Part shown: positions 8,078 to 16,304 of the stretch, piece after piece | How positions within the stretch are numbered: the stretch's first letter is position 1 | Layout of the letters: every line of letters starts with the position of its first letter | Source: Chara braunii | Lineage: Eukaryota; Streptophyta; Charophyceae; Charales; Characeae | Length of the DNA stretch: 23,451 bases | Direction of reading: 5' to 3' | NCBI GenBank assembly: GCA_003427395.1 | Contig: BFEA01000031.1 | Location: 1,779,750-1,803,200, forward strand | The notes under the pieces: model-generated | Told to the model about the DNA's origin: nothing | What the model saw: the letters and a program-made list of their open reading frames with translations, nothing else | Databases searched by the model: none | Position numbers and translations under genes: made by a program

Positions 8078-9174
8078 TGCAAGGAACATGAGTGTGAACG
8101 ATAGAAAACCAATGTTGCGAAATCACACAGATGTCGAGGTAGTCGTATCCAAGCAGAGAGTACACAAAGCACCGAGAAACCATCCATATAGAGCAATACA
8201 ATGAAGTAATGAGCCAATGTTCAAGCCCGGAGGCCACAGCAACACAGAATCCAAAGTCGCTCCTCTTTGTCTGGCGCCCAGCGCCCAACCTACTCTGCCC
8301 GACTATCCTACCTACAGCTGGTTCACGCAACAGGCTCACTTCGACTCTCGAAGACCAATGTACATGACTGTCAACTCCATAGCCGACCTCTCTTCATGCA
8401 CCAGGTACGTATCTCGTCACCCCCAACCAGACCTTGATAACCCCACTCTGCGCCTCCTTCCCTGAAGACCACCAGACCACCCACTATACCCCCTGGCGCC
8501 TAGCAACCCGGCTATGGCCACCTGTGCCCCGCTGCCCTGCAGCGCCCCTCCTTCACCACCTCGCACCCCGTCAGCACCTTTGGCAGCAGTGCAGCATCAA
8601 GCGGGAGCGCAGCAGCACTTCCGCATTGCCAGCATTGGCCAGAATGCCTGGCCTGGGCCTTCCTCCTTTTGTGGAAGTGGCAGCCTCCTGGATGCTGCGT
8701 GTGGCTTGGCTCGAAGCTTCCAGTAGCTTCTGGTTGGGCCTCAGACCCTGCGCCCAGGCCCGATACTACAGTTGACGGCCTGGGCCCCTTTACAGTTGGG
8801 CACGGCCTAAGTCTCCGGACTTGGGCTGTTTGCTGCATCTGTGCAGCGCCCCCAGGCAGGTGCGTCGGTAGTACTGCTTTTGCCAAGGCCGATGGCCTGC
8901 TTCCCAATGTATCGGCCCTGCATGGTGTGTATGTGCCCAGGCGCAACTGCCAAGGCCTTGGCCAACAATATGATGCAGCTTTGTGAGGCTCACACGTCTA
9001 CCCAACCAACTGGCGTGCTGCGAGAGCCTGAATACCCACACATGGAAATGTCAAATTTTGCCTCCGACGAATATTCAGGCCCGCCTTCACTTAGGGCGGG
9101 CACTTGGCTTGCTGGGGGCCTTAGCCCAGATCATGTGATGTCTGATAGGGCCCCTTGAGGGCTTGTTCCTCACA
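8078..9174 (-). repeat. 5' LTR of element 1
   Basis: The LTR is 1097 bp. On the minus strand it begins with TGTGAGGAAC at 9174 and ends with TTGCA at 8078, just before the primer site, giving the canonical TG...CA ends. Its first 103 bp repeat at 223-325. It resembles the element 2 LTR (17738-18604) in blocks: the CCCGCC...AAGTGAAGGCGGGCCT start, CAGTTGGTTG, the GGGCGCC-AGCGCC run and the CCTTGCAATTT end. The small frames inside it are shadows without protein support. Confidence 0.88.
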
Positions 9175-9718
9175 GAAATTATTGTTTGACGATAAATTGA
9201 TAACTTTGATCAAATTCTTTGCTAATCTGGAAGGGCAACCAGGCTTGCCACTGCCCAGAGGTATTACCTGATCAATAAGCTGATGCAGTCAATGTTCAGC
9301 AGCCTAAGACGAAAGTTCATGAAAGGACCTCAATTGTACGATACAGTACATACCAACTAAATAACTATCGAGGTACTCTGCAGGGAACCAATGTCTTGGC
9401 TGCAAATCTGCTTCCCATAGGCAATACCAAAACATGAAATTTTATTGCATAATGTGCAAGAGTCAGCAGGAATGTACAACCATGGCTCACGCCTTCTGTG
9501 CCGGCAATGTCTAAGACTTCCAGCCCAGCTCTCTCCGACAAATTAAAATGCCCTTACCAGGGTTGCATACCCACAGACGGCCGACCGTTTTGCAGCCTAC
9601 CAGTTAGGCCGAGTCACTGGTCTGCCGACCAGTCGGCAGAGAGACATCCGCTGATTTTCTTTTCAAATCTGAGTTTGGGGCCGTACTACGCTTCCCGCCA
9701 AAAACCACTAAGAAACTT
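9175..9718. other. Unassigned stretch next to the 5' LTR
   Basis: I find no gene here. The first bases beyond the LTR are GAAATTATTG and should include one target-site copy, but the partner lies outside the window. A small perfect stem, CTGGTC-TGCC-GACCAG, lies near 9618-9633. Its GGTC/GACC theme recurs in the inverted repeat that follows. Confidence 0.5.
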
Positions 9719-9895
9719 TTGGGGATGAGGAAGGGGTATGCAGGAGTAACGGGTGGGGTAGAGGGGGTATGTGGTGGGGGGAGAGGTGTACAGGGGGTTT
9801 TGGGGGTTATGGGTTATAGGACGGGTTATAGGTGGTTCTGGAGGGGTACGAGGGTTTTGCGGGGCCGTATGGGGGGTATTGGGGGGGTTATTAAC
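9719..9895 (+). repeat. Strand-asymmetric G-rich tract
   Basis: For about 175 bases the plus strand is dominated by runs of three to seven G separated by short A/T-containing spacers, with hardly any C. One segment, 9861-9887, has four G-runs with loops of 6, 4 and 1 bases (GGGG CCGTAT GGGGGG TATT GGGGGGG), which meets the usual G-quadruplex pattern. It is not a simple microsatellite. Confidence 0.8.
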
Positions 9896-9909
9896 GGTCG
9901 GTGCCCCTA

Positions 9910-10154
9910 GATTGGTCGGCTGCCGACCAGCTTTTCTGCATGATTTTCGGATGTTGTTTTTGTGTTGGGAACAGCGTAGTCTCACGGATGTCGACGCCCG
10001 TAGATTGGTTGGCTGCTAACCAGCCGATGGAACAGTCGGCTGGTTGGCAGCCAACCAATCCACGGGCGTTGACCATCCGCGAGACTACTCTGGTCCCAAC
10101 ACAAAAACAATATCCAAAAATCACGCAGAAAAGCTGGTCGGCAGCTGACCAATC
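9910..10154. repeat. Near-perfect inverted repeat with 118-120 bp arms and a 7-base loop
   Basis: The left arm 9910-10027 is the reverse complement of the right arm 10035-10154 with about ten differences. The arms are separated only by TGGAACA. Each arm starts and ends with the self-complementary motif TTGGTCGGCTGCCGACCA or a variant of it, so shorter hairpins nest at both ends. The right arm is at the same time the first unit of the 94-bp tandem array. The structure is like a foldback or MITE-type element, but no target-site duplication was identified. Confidence 0.9.
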
Positions 10155-10320
10155 TTGGGCCACCAACCATCGGCGCGACTACTCTGGTCCCAACACAAAA
10201 ACAACATCCAAAAATCATGAAGAAGAGCTGGTCGGCAGCCGGCCAATCTAAGGGCGCCAACCGTCCGTGCGACTACTCTGGTCCCAACACAAAGAACATC
10301 CAAAATCACGAAGAAAAGGG
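10041..10320 (+). repeat. 94-bp tandem repeat, three copies
   Basis: Units start at 10041, 10135 and 10229, each with TGGTCGGCAGCC or a near variant. Each contains GACTACTCTGGTCCCAACAC and an A-rich end (ATCCAAAAATCA). The third unit is slightly shortened. The inverted copy at 9910-10027 makes a fourth unit in reverse orientation. Confidence 0.92.
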
Positions 10321-10338
10321 CCATGTTTTTTTTGTTCT

Positions 10339-10354
10339 CCCCCCCCCCCCCCCC
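10339..10354 (+). repeat. C16 homopolymer
   Basis: Sixteen consecutive C follow a T-rich stretch. Runs of this length are prone to sequencing error, so the exact count is uncertain. Confidence 0.9.
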
Positions 10355-11643
10355 AACAAACATACGCCCCTTCTATTCTGGGGTCCTCAGTCCGGTTGCT
10401 TATCACCAGCAAGCATGTTCTTACAACTGAAGAAAGGAGGAAACAAACGGGACAGAGGACCCCCATCCCTTGTGGCACTGGTCACCTGACAAGGGGGAGA
10501 CTGCTTCGGGGCGGCCCTCCCTCCAAACCGTGGCCTTTCGGACGGTTGCCCTGCTGGCTTGGAGGCTTACTGGCAATACCCAGTCATGCAGCAGGGCAGC
10601 CTTCGGAGAGGCGAGGCGCAGGGGGGCCACTCCTAACAATTCCTCAGGCCGCTTGACATCCTGTTTCTGGAGCAATCCTGCGCCGTTCGTTCTCTGCATC
10701 ACCTATGCCTGTAGCCCTCGTTTGGTTCCAGCCAGTTCCACACCTGTTCCATACCAGCCACTAACTACCTCCGTTTCACCCCATTCACACACGGTCCTCA
10801 GGCATTCCTCGCCTTTTACACCCCCTACACCGATGGTAACCCATGATAGCCTATACATCCAATCAAACAACCAGCACACAGATGATCCGTACCCCGGCAC
10901 TTACATTACCCCATCTCTTGTCCTCCTAAATGTTGGTGATGTTTTGGTGATGTTTTGCATTCGTTTTGTAGAGTGTTCCGTGTCTCCCATCCTTCCCCCA
11001 CTCTACCCCCTTCACCCCATTCCCCCTACATTTCCTCGACGCCTCTTACTCCCCATACTCCCCCCTAGATCCGTTTTCCCCTCCTACATCCTGGCCTACC
11101 TCCTCCCTCCCTCCTGGTACCGCCCCAGCTACTATACATCTGCCCCTCTCTTTAGTGTCCCCTGGGACAAGACACCCACTGCGCCCATCTAAATATTAGA
11201 CAAATCGGTTGACCGACTTTCCTACCCCTCCCCAGACCCTTCCCCCACTTCGGCCCGGGGCACGTGCCGCAGCAAGGCGGGACCAAAGTGCATATGAAAA
11301 GGGCCTTGTTTGCAACTTTGCACGCACTCTTTTTTTTTTGGCACTCCTTGTTTCATAGCAGTCCGCATTTCTCTGAAACCAAAACAAGAAAAGGGCTGCA
11401 CGAAGGTTGGGGCTAGGTCGTGAAAGGCACCTTGAAGGCATTCAACAATTGTTCTGTTGGACCCCTCCATCCAACAAACCACAGCAGTTCCAAGAGTCTG
11501 GTTAAATTATACTCAGGCCATAGATAGAGGATCATCCATGCACCAATATGTCAGAGTGAACTGATGTGACAAATGACTGGCATGCCTGATCTAAGAAATG
11601 TATCTGTCCATACCACCGTGCAATCCGTCTAAGAAACACTCAC
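10355..11643. other. Non-coding stretch, C-rich at 10980-11160
   Basis: A plus-strand frame from 10470 to 11192 stays open for 240 codons. Its product is Pro/Ser/Thr-rich in step with the C-rich DNA, shows no domain and matches nothing I know, so I do not call it a gene. At 10980-11160 the plus strand is almost pure C/T with CCCC runs, mirroring the G-rich tract at 9719-9895. The part nearest the exon (11482-11643) would be intron following the donor site at 11643. Confidence 0.5.
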
Positions 11644-11910
11644 CTCTCCTGGTGGGTCCAGAAGCTGGTCCACTATGGTCTTGATAAGTTCAGGATTGAC
11701 AACTTTGGAATCCTTGATGACCTCAGGGTCTGCAGTCTTCAATTGCTTCATGAGCTCTTGGCTTGCCTTGAAGGCATGAGTAAGCATCGGTATGATCAAC
11801 ATCTGAAGTGCAATCACCAACTGGTCTTGTGGAAGCGCCTTTTTCTGGAAAAGGAACAAAAACCTTTCAAGGACCTCTCTCTTCTTTGCTGGTGAGTATC
11901 CTTCTGCAAC
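11644..11910 (-). CDS. TRA1: TRRAP/Tra1-like protein, internal exon B
   Basis: This is an 89-codon internal exon. It begins after TTTTCTCCAG with VAEGYSPAKKREVLERFLFL and ends DQLLDPPGE before a GTGAGT donor. It matches what I recall of plant TRRAP/Tra1: VAEGY, ALQMLIIPMLTHAF, then PELIKTIVDQLLDPP, where land plants have PAIIKTIVDKLLDPPEE. TRRAP/Tra1 is a roughly 3,800-residue pseudo-kinase of the PIKK family. It is the activator-binding scaffold of the SAGA and NuA4 histone acetyltransferase complexes in the nucleus, and this piece belongs to its HEAT-repeat arm. Between THAFK and VVNPEL lies a lysine- and aspartate-rich stretch about a dozen residues longer than in land plants as I remember them. 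Both splice sites are phase 0. The next exon downstream was not found here. Confidence 0.9.
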
Positions 11911-12056
11911 CTGGAGAAAAATAATGTTGCAATATGTGAACACAGTCATTCAGCAGATTCAGCAATCGAACTCCGGAGTGAGCGCAAACAAGCAACCGGT
12001 GAAGAGACTTGTATTTTTTCATCCTTTTTGTTTGTTTGTTTTTTCTCTCCTGTTAC

Positions 12057-12840
12057 AATTGCACAGGACCCATGGCCGTCTTTGCCCTGAGGGAGGAGAC
12101 ATGCACACCCACAACTTTTCCTGATGATAACCTAAACGGCGACAGGTTTCAAAACTAGGGAAAACGCTCCCTGATCAAATCCAATTTGGGCAAGGTGCGC
12201 AGGAGTCCTTGAGAACCAGCTACCATGAGTTTTCTGGCGATTTCCAAAACTGCTGCTGCCTCCCCCTTCAACTCTCCTACTGCCCACCCTTTGGTGCTTA
12301 AGCCAAGAGCTCTACCACAACTTGCACAGGACCAATGGCCGTTTTGTGCCCTGAGGACAAGCACACCCACAACTTTTCCTGAAGAAAGTTTTCAACAAAG
12401 ACCACGCGAACGCAACAGCTTTAATAAGAGTTAAGGAAAACGTTCAACTCTCCTCCATCCCACATGCGCTTTCAACAACGACCACACAAAGGCAACAGCT
12501 TTAAGAGTGTGATGCGTAGCGAAAAACTCTCCCACAACTTGCACAGGACCCATGGCCATTATGTGCCCTGAAAACAAGCACACCCACAACTTTTCCTGAC
12601 AAAAGCTTTCAACAAAGACCTGGCAAGGTGAGGCCAGGAGCAGGAGTTTTTTGAAAACCAGCGCACATGTGTTTGCCTGCCCCATGCTGCCAATTTCTAA
12701 TGCTGCTTCCACCTGCCCCTTCAACCCTCCTCCTGCACACCACCCATTGCTGCATAAGCCAGGAGCTCTCCCCCACCTGGCATGGCATGTGCCCATATTC
12801 CCTTTGGGACTGTGTGAACAGGACACAGATCACAATAACC
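12057..12840. repeat. Diverged long repeats inside the TRRAP intron
   Basis: A block beginning TTGCACAGGACCCATGGCC and running to CACCCACAACTTTTCCTGA occurs at about 12057, 12320 and 12538. A second block (GGCAAGGTG... to ...AGCCAAGAGCTCT) occurs at about 12190 and 12630, some 440 bp apart. The arrangement looks like a higher-order tandem array of roughly 220-440 bp with internal deletions. I recognise no known element. Confidence 0.75.
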
Positions 12841-12998
12841 TAAAACGGGCATTGGACAATTCGGAGTGTTGATGAGACTGGCATGATGCTTTGCAGACAG
12901 AATGAGCACCGGGTCACAAGGCATAAGAAGGTGTCAACCCTTCGAGTGGGGAGGGATACACAAGCTGCAAAGCACATGCCACAAACAGGCACATGGCA

Positions 12999-13059
<61 letters not shown>

Positions 13060-13060
13060 G
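12999..13060 (+). repeat. Compound (CA)n-(GA)n microsatellite
   Basis: About 46 bases of CA dinucleotides pass directly into about 16 bases of GA. It lies within the TRRAP intron. The microsatellite creates artificial Cys-Val and Thr-His frames on the two strands. Confidence 0.97.
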
Positions 13061-13346
13061 AGGTGCAGATAACACGTGGCCCTGAACGCTAAATAAACAG
13101 AATAAAAAAGTCATCAAATCATAGCATTTAGAAAATTGGAAAGACGGAAGTGAGGGTGATTCACATGATACATATGGCCACAGAGATCTGCCCGGTGAAC
13201 TTCGGGTAGAGATGAAGAGAAGGACAAGAAACAGGAGACTGTGACAGACGGCATGAGCGAATTGAAGTACATATGTCAATTGACGCAGCTTTGCCTGTCC
13301 AAACTTTCTTTACAGGCAAACCTGTGTCACCTATCCTCATCTGAAA

Positions 13347-13411
13347 TTTGAGGTGCATTTTTCAATCCCTGTCCGAAACTCTATTTGAGGTGCATTTTTC
13401 AATCCCTGTCC
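13347..13411. repeat. 37-bp-period tandem pair
   Basis: TTTGAGGTGCATTTTTCAAT followed by CCCTGTCC occurs at 13347-13374 and again at 13384-13411 without change. The flanking ATCTGAAATTT also recurs near 13430. It lies in the intron. Confidence 0.9.
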
Positions 13412-13781
13412 ATCACCTAACTTATGCCCATCTGAAATTTCAGGTTTATCTGGACTTCGCAGACAGTTTCATACTTCATTCGGACCAGAGCAAATTCATG
13501 AAAACGAGCATAGACCTAAACGAATCCAGCTTATTCCAACACGACCCCACTGTTCTCCATGCAGTCCCCACACACTTGTTTGCCGCCATAATTAAAAGAG
13601 AACTTAGATGCATTAAGAAGTGCGCACACACTGTCCATCTCCCAAATCCCACACCTTCTTCACTTCCGAGAACTCTTTGTCACAACCAGGTTCTAACTGT
13701 TTCACATGTGAAAATGCTCTACCTTCAACAACAAAACATGAAGACTTCGCCCTGGCTGCAGAGAATTCCATTTGTGCTCAC

Positions 13782-13931
13782 CTCAATCATGTAGAACTCT
13801 CTCAAGAACGTGTAGTCGATCCGTGTGCGGACCAAGAATATTGACAGCATGTCAAACAAGACATCCACTTCTTTCTTGTCGTGACGCAAATAATTCAAGA
13901 AACACTTGATCAGCCTTTTACTCTCCTTCAC
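13782..13931 (-). CDS. TRA1: TRRAP/Tra1-like protein, internal exon A
   Basis: This is a 50-codon internal exon. It starts after TGTCATCAG with VKESKRLIKCFLNYLRHDKK and ends DYTFLREFYMIE at a GTGAGC donor (phase 0). Plant Tra1 proteins have VKESKRLILNYL, then VNVLFDILSIF, then RIDYTFLKEFYIIEVAEGY as I recall them, so exons A and B join exactly at E|VAEGY. That the join restores the family motif is the strongest evidence for both exons. Two or three extra residues (KC) appear after RLI. It belongs to the same HEAT-repeat arm of the SAGA/NuA4 scaffold. The upstream exon was not recognised up to the LTR at 17738, which implies a long intron or an unrecognised short exon. Confidence 0.9.
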
Positions 13932-15696
13932 CTGATGACATCCATTCAAGGAGACAAATTTGAAGGCTAAACGTCAACCTCCGTCATAATGATCGAAATC
14001 TCAGAAACACTGCTTCCTAGCACTGCAATTCACAATGAACAATACTCGAGGTGAGCTGTTCCTTGGACTACAAACCCGAAAAGAAAAGAAAAAAAAGCCT
14101 CCCGGCTAGAGACAACAAGGAGTGGAAAAAAAGCCTCCCGGCTAGATTGGGCAACCAGAGCTAAGTAGCCAAGAAGGTGACTGTTCGGTGGATAAATGTG
14201 ACAGTTGATACATAAATCAAGTGTTAAAACCATGACGGCTTCAATAATAATGTAAAGGATCCAGGGGTTGGCCTAGGGAGCTCAGCTCAACATCAAGGAC
14301 TGTTACCACTGCGTCATCGTTCCAACGAAAACCAGAACAAGATGACGATAATAAGATATCAGACATTGATGGCCTTGCGGCATTGTTTTTGCTTTTCTTT
14401 TCTCGGAGTCTCTGTTCAATTTCCTTTGGTGTTTGTACGTGTTCCCGAGATAGTTAAAGACAAGCCCACAGAAAAATGATCAACGTCGCTTTAACAGGCA
14501 CTTTTACAAATCTTCCAGATCCGTCAGGAGGCAATGAGCATGGGTGTGTAAATTGTGTACAAGCCAGGTGTACGTGGCTCCAGAATGTAGGAGCCAGACT
14601 GCGCTTACAGCATATCCCCAAAGCAATTCGTATGGTCATTCAGAAACTTTTATTAAGAGGGACTGTCATGCCAGATATTCCTCTCCTAGAATAAGGACAC
14701 CATCAGGAGAAAATGAATTTTAAAACCTCTTGATTAACAGGAGACCAGCCCTTACTCAGTTTCGCACTGGATTGATGATCTCATGGAGACTTTCCTTCTT
14801 TCCCCCATCTCCAGCCGTCCACCCAACGTTTCACAGGTAGCGATTGTTCTGCACCAGCTCCCTGTTACCTACAATTTGTTGGTTTGTTCATTGGATGGCC
14901 AAACTCCACAATTTGCAGAAACTGGCTTAAGCTCAGAGGTTGGTGTTGTGAAAAAGCAAAGAGTGCTTACTTAAAGTCCACCGCTCCCCTTGACAATCAA
15001 ACAATGGCACAACTGTCTGGTGGGCGCGCTGGGGCTTGCAGCCTACCAGCCAACTTCGAAAAACTCTCGTGCTCATAGTTTTTTGTGCAAGAAAATCTGA
15101 AAGAAGTCAGGCCTGTAGGTTCGGTGATGATCTTTATGGGAAAATATTTCTGAGGTCAAAACAAATGTTAAAATTGGCAAAACAAATTATGCTGGCAAAC
15201 TTCTCACTTTCTCACTTTTTTTCACATTTTTGCTCCCCTTTTGTTGCATACTGTAACGGTGCAGACCAGAACAAGAACCGACCTCTCTCACAAAGTACAA
15301 GATAGCGTAGCGGAAGACTTAGATTCCAATGATCCGAACAATCAATATTGCAATGCAGCCCTGAACATACATCATCATCATCATCACTCCATGGTGTGAA
15401 GGGGTCTGGCGCTCACACAGGAAGAATGTGCCAGCCCCAACCATACACAGACGAAGAAGAGGGGGGTTAGACGAAGAAGAGGGGAAGATGGGAATGTCGT
15501 CAACACCAAGTCTTCGGCACAAGCCCAAATAGTCCCTCGTCAAAATGTCTGAATCCCAATGTCGAGTCTGGATCCAATGTCGTCAAGTCTCAAGTCACAA
15601 CTCCCTCTCTCTCTGTCGTAGTCCGCTGATACTGAGAAGCCAGGTAGTGAGAGGGTGAAGAAGAGATGGTGGACTTAGAAGAGGAAGAAGACGAAC

Positions 15697-15712
15697 TCTC
15701 TCTCTCTCTCTC
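15697..15712 (+). repeat. (TC)8 microsatellite
   Basis: Eight TC dinucleotides lie in a purine/pyrimidine-biased region; the preceding 40 bases are AG-rich. Confidence 0.9.
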
Positions 15713-15841
15713 AGGCCGGTACTAACCTGTGAAGCTGGCGCCTTGATGGAGGTACCTCGAAGATGGAGCTGGAGCTATGGCGCCACAGGTAAGTCTCACT
15801 GGTCTCCGCCAGCCATCTCTCTCCAACACTACTACTACCAC

Positions 15842-15917
15842 CTATTAGCGCCCAGCGCTGAAGACTACTGCTAGTCTGCTACTGCTATTAGCACCCAGCG
15901 CTGAAGACCACTGCTAG
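15842..15917 (+). repeat. 43-bp-period tandem pair rich in AGCGCT
   Basis: CTATTAGCGCCCAGCGCTGA and the bases after it (15842-15874) recur at 15885-15917 with two changes. The AGCGCT palindrome recurs further right (near 15919 and 15936). Confidence 0.88.
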
Positions 15918-15994
15918 CGCTAAGCTACTCCTGCAGCGCTCCTCCAGAGTGCTGCGGCCGAATCCTGAAGACTACTCCTGCCTTCTGTCCAACT

Positions 15995-16003
15995 NCCTNC
16001 CCN
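15995..16003. other. Three ambiguous bases (N)
   Basis: N occurs at 15995, 15999 and 16003 in a short C/T-rich stretch. These mark uncertain base calls, so repeat lengths nearby should be treated with care. Confidence 0.98.
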
Positions 16004-16137
16004 TGAAGTGCATGGGAACTCCCTATGTACTACTCGGCCTGCCTCCTGACTGCAGGGCGAGGCAGTCCAGGAGGCTGCTCTTGCCAATGCCGAAGGGAGT
16101 CAGGGGCTGCCGCTGCAGCTCCTGCTGAGGCTGTCGT

Positions 16138-16304
16138 GGGAACAGGCCAAAAATAGCCTGTTCCCGAAACCCTGGTTTTGTGCCTGAGTGTTAGGGCAGG
16201 TCGATCTTATGAGGGCCCGAAAGTGGCCCTCCGTTTCAGGCTGAAAAGCCTCAGGGCTGAAAAGCCCTGTTTTAGGCTGAAACGACATAGGGCCTGCAGG
16301 CCCT
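16138..16304. repeat. Cluster of short perfect hairpins
   Basis: Perfect inverted repeats follow one another. GGGAACAGGC with a loop of 8 is at 16138-16165. GAGGGCC with a loop of 7 is at 16211-16231. AGGCT with loop GAAA is at 16238-16251. CAGGGCT with loop GAAA is at 16252-16269. The uninterrupted 16-bp palindrome AGGGCCTGCAGGCCCT is at 16289-16304. The block AGGCTGAAACGACAT recurs at 16274 and 16320, and weaker inverted repeats continue to about 16400. Confidence 0.88.

Larger units (their letters stand above)
1..9174 (-). mobile_element. Degenerate, nearly full-length Ty3/gypsy LTR retrotransposon (element 1)
   Basis: Read on the minus strand, the parts come in the canonical Ty3/gypsy order: LTR, tRNA-iMet primer site, leader, Gag with CCHC knuckle, aspartic protease, reverse transcriptase, RNase H, integrase, polypurine tract and the start of a 3' LTR. 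Integrase after RNase H separates it from Ty1/copia. The last 103 bp before each outer LTR edge (223-325 and 9072-9174) match with three differences, which ties the two LTRs together. Every coding domain is broken by stops or frameshifts, so it cannot act on its own. The 3' LTR runs off the left edge, so the target-site duplication cannot be tested. It lies in the same orientation as the host exons at 11644-13931. Confidence 0.93.
11911..13781 (-). other. Intron between TRRAP exons A and B (1871 bp)
   Basis: The intron runs from the GTGAGC donor at 13781 to the TTTTCTCCAG acceptor at 11911, phase 0 on both sides. It contains diverged copies of a long repeat (12057-12840), a CA/GA microsatellite (12999-13060) and a 37-bp tandem pair (13347-13411). 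Open frames inside it, including one of 148 codons on the plus strand (13348-13794), show no protein features. Confidence 0.85.

Noticed and set aside
8434-9158. Several overlapping frames of about 70-140 codons on both strands
   Set aside because: They lie inside the 5' LTR of element 1, are GC-rich shadows of one another and have no domain.
9175-9560. Possible next downstream TRRAP exon
   Set aside because: The expected continuation (a VSAEYDEPL-like start after a phase-0 acceptor) was not found on the minus strand.
9686-9985. Pro/Thr/Asn-rich frame on the minus strand and Gly-rich frames on the plus strand
   Set aside because: They are produced by the strand-asymmetric G-rich tract.
9910-10320. 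CRISPR-like array
   Set aside because: The 94-bp units are continuous repeats without unique spacers, and the context is eukaryotic.
10470-11192. A 240-codon open frame on the plus strand
   Set aside because: The product simply reflects C-rich DNA (Pro, Ser, Thr, Leu), shows no domain or family motif, and the DNA is low in complexity. It could not be supported as a gene.
12840-13279. Frames rich in Cys-Val or Thr-His on both strands
   Set aside because: They are translations of the CA/GA microsatellite.
13348-13794. A 148-codon open frame on the plus strand
   Set aside because: It lies in the TRRAP intron and slightly overlaps exon A on the other strand. It includes a tandem repeat and shows no recognisable motif.
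14454-14694. Possible further TRRAP exon (opposing frames of 61 and 72 codons)
   Set aside because: Neither frame resembles the part of TRRAP expected before VKESKRL, and no fitting splice sites were seen.
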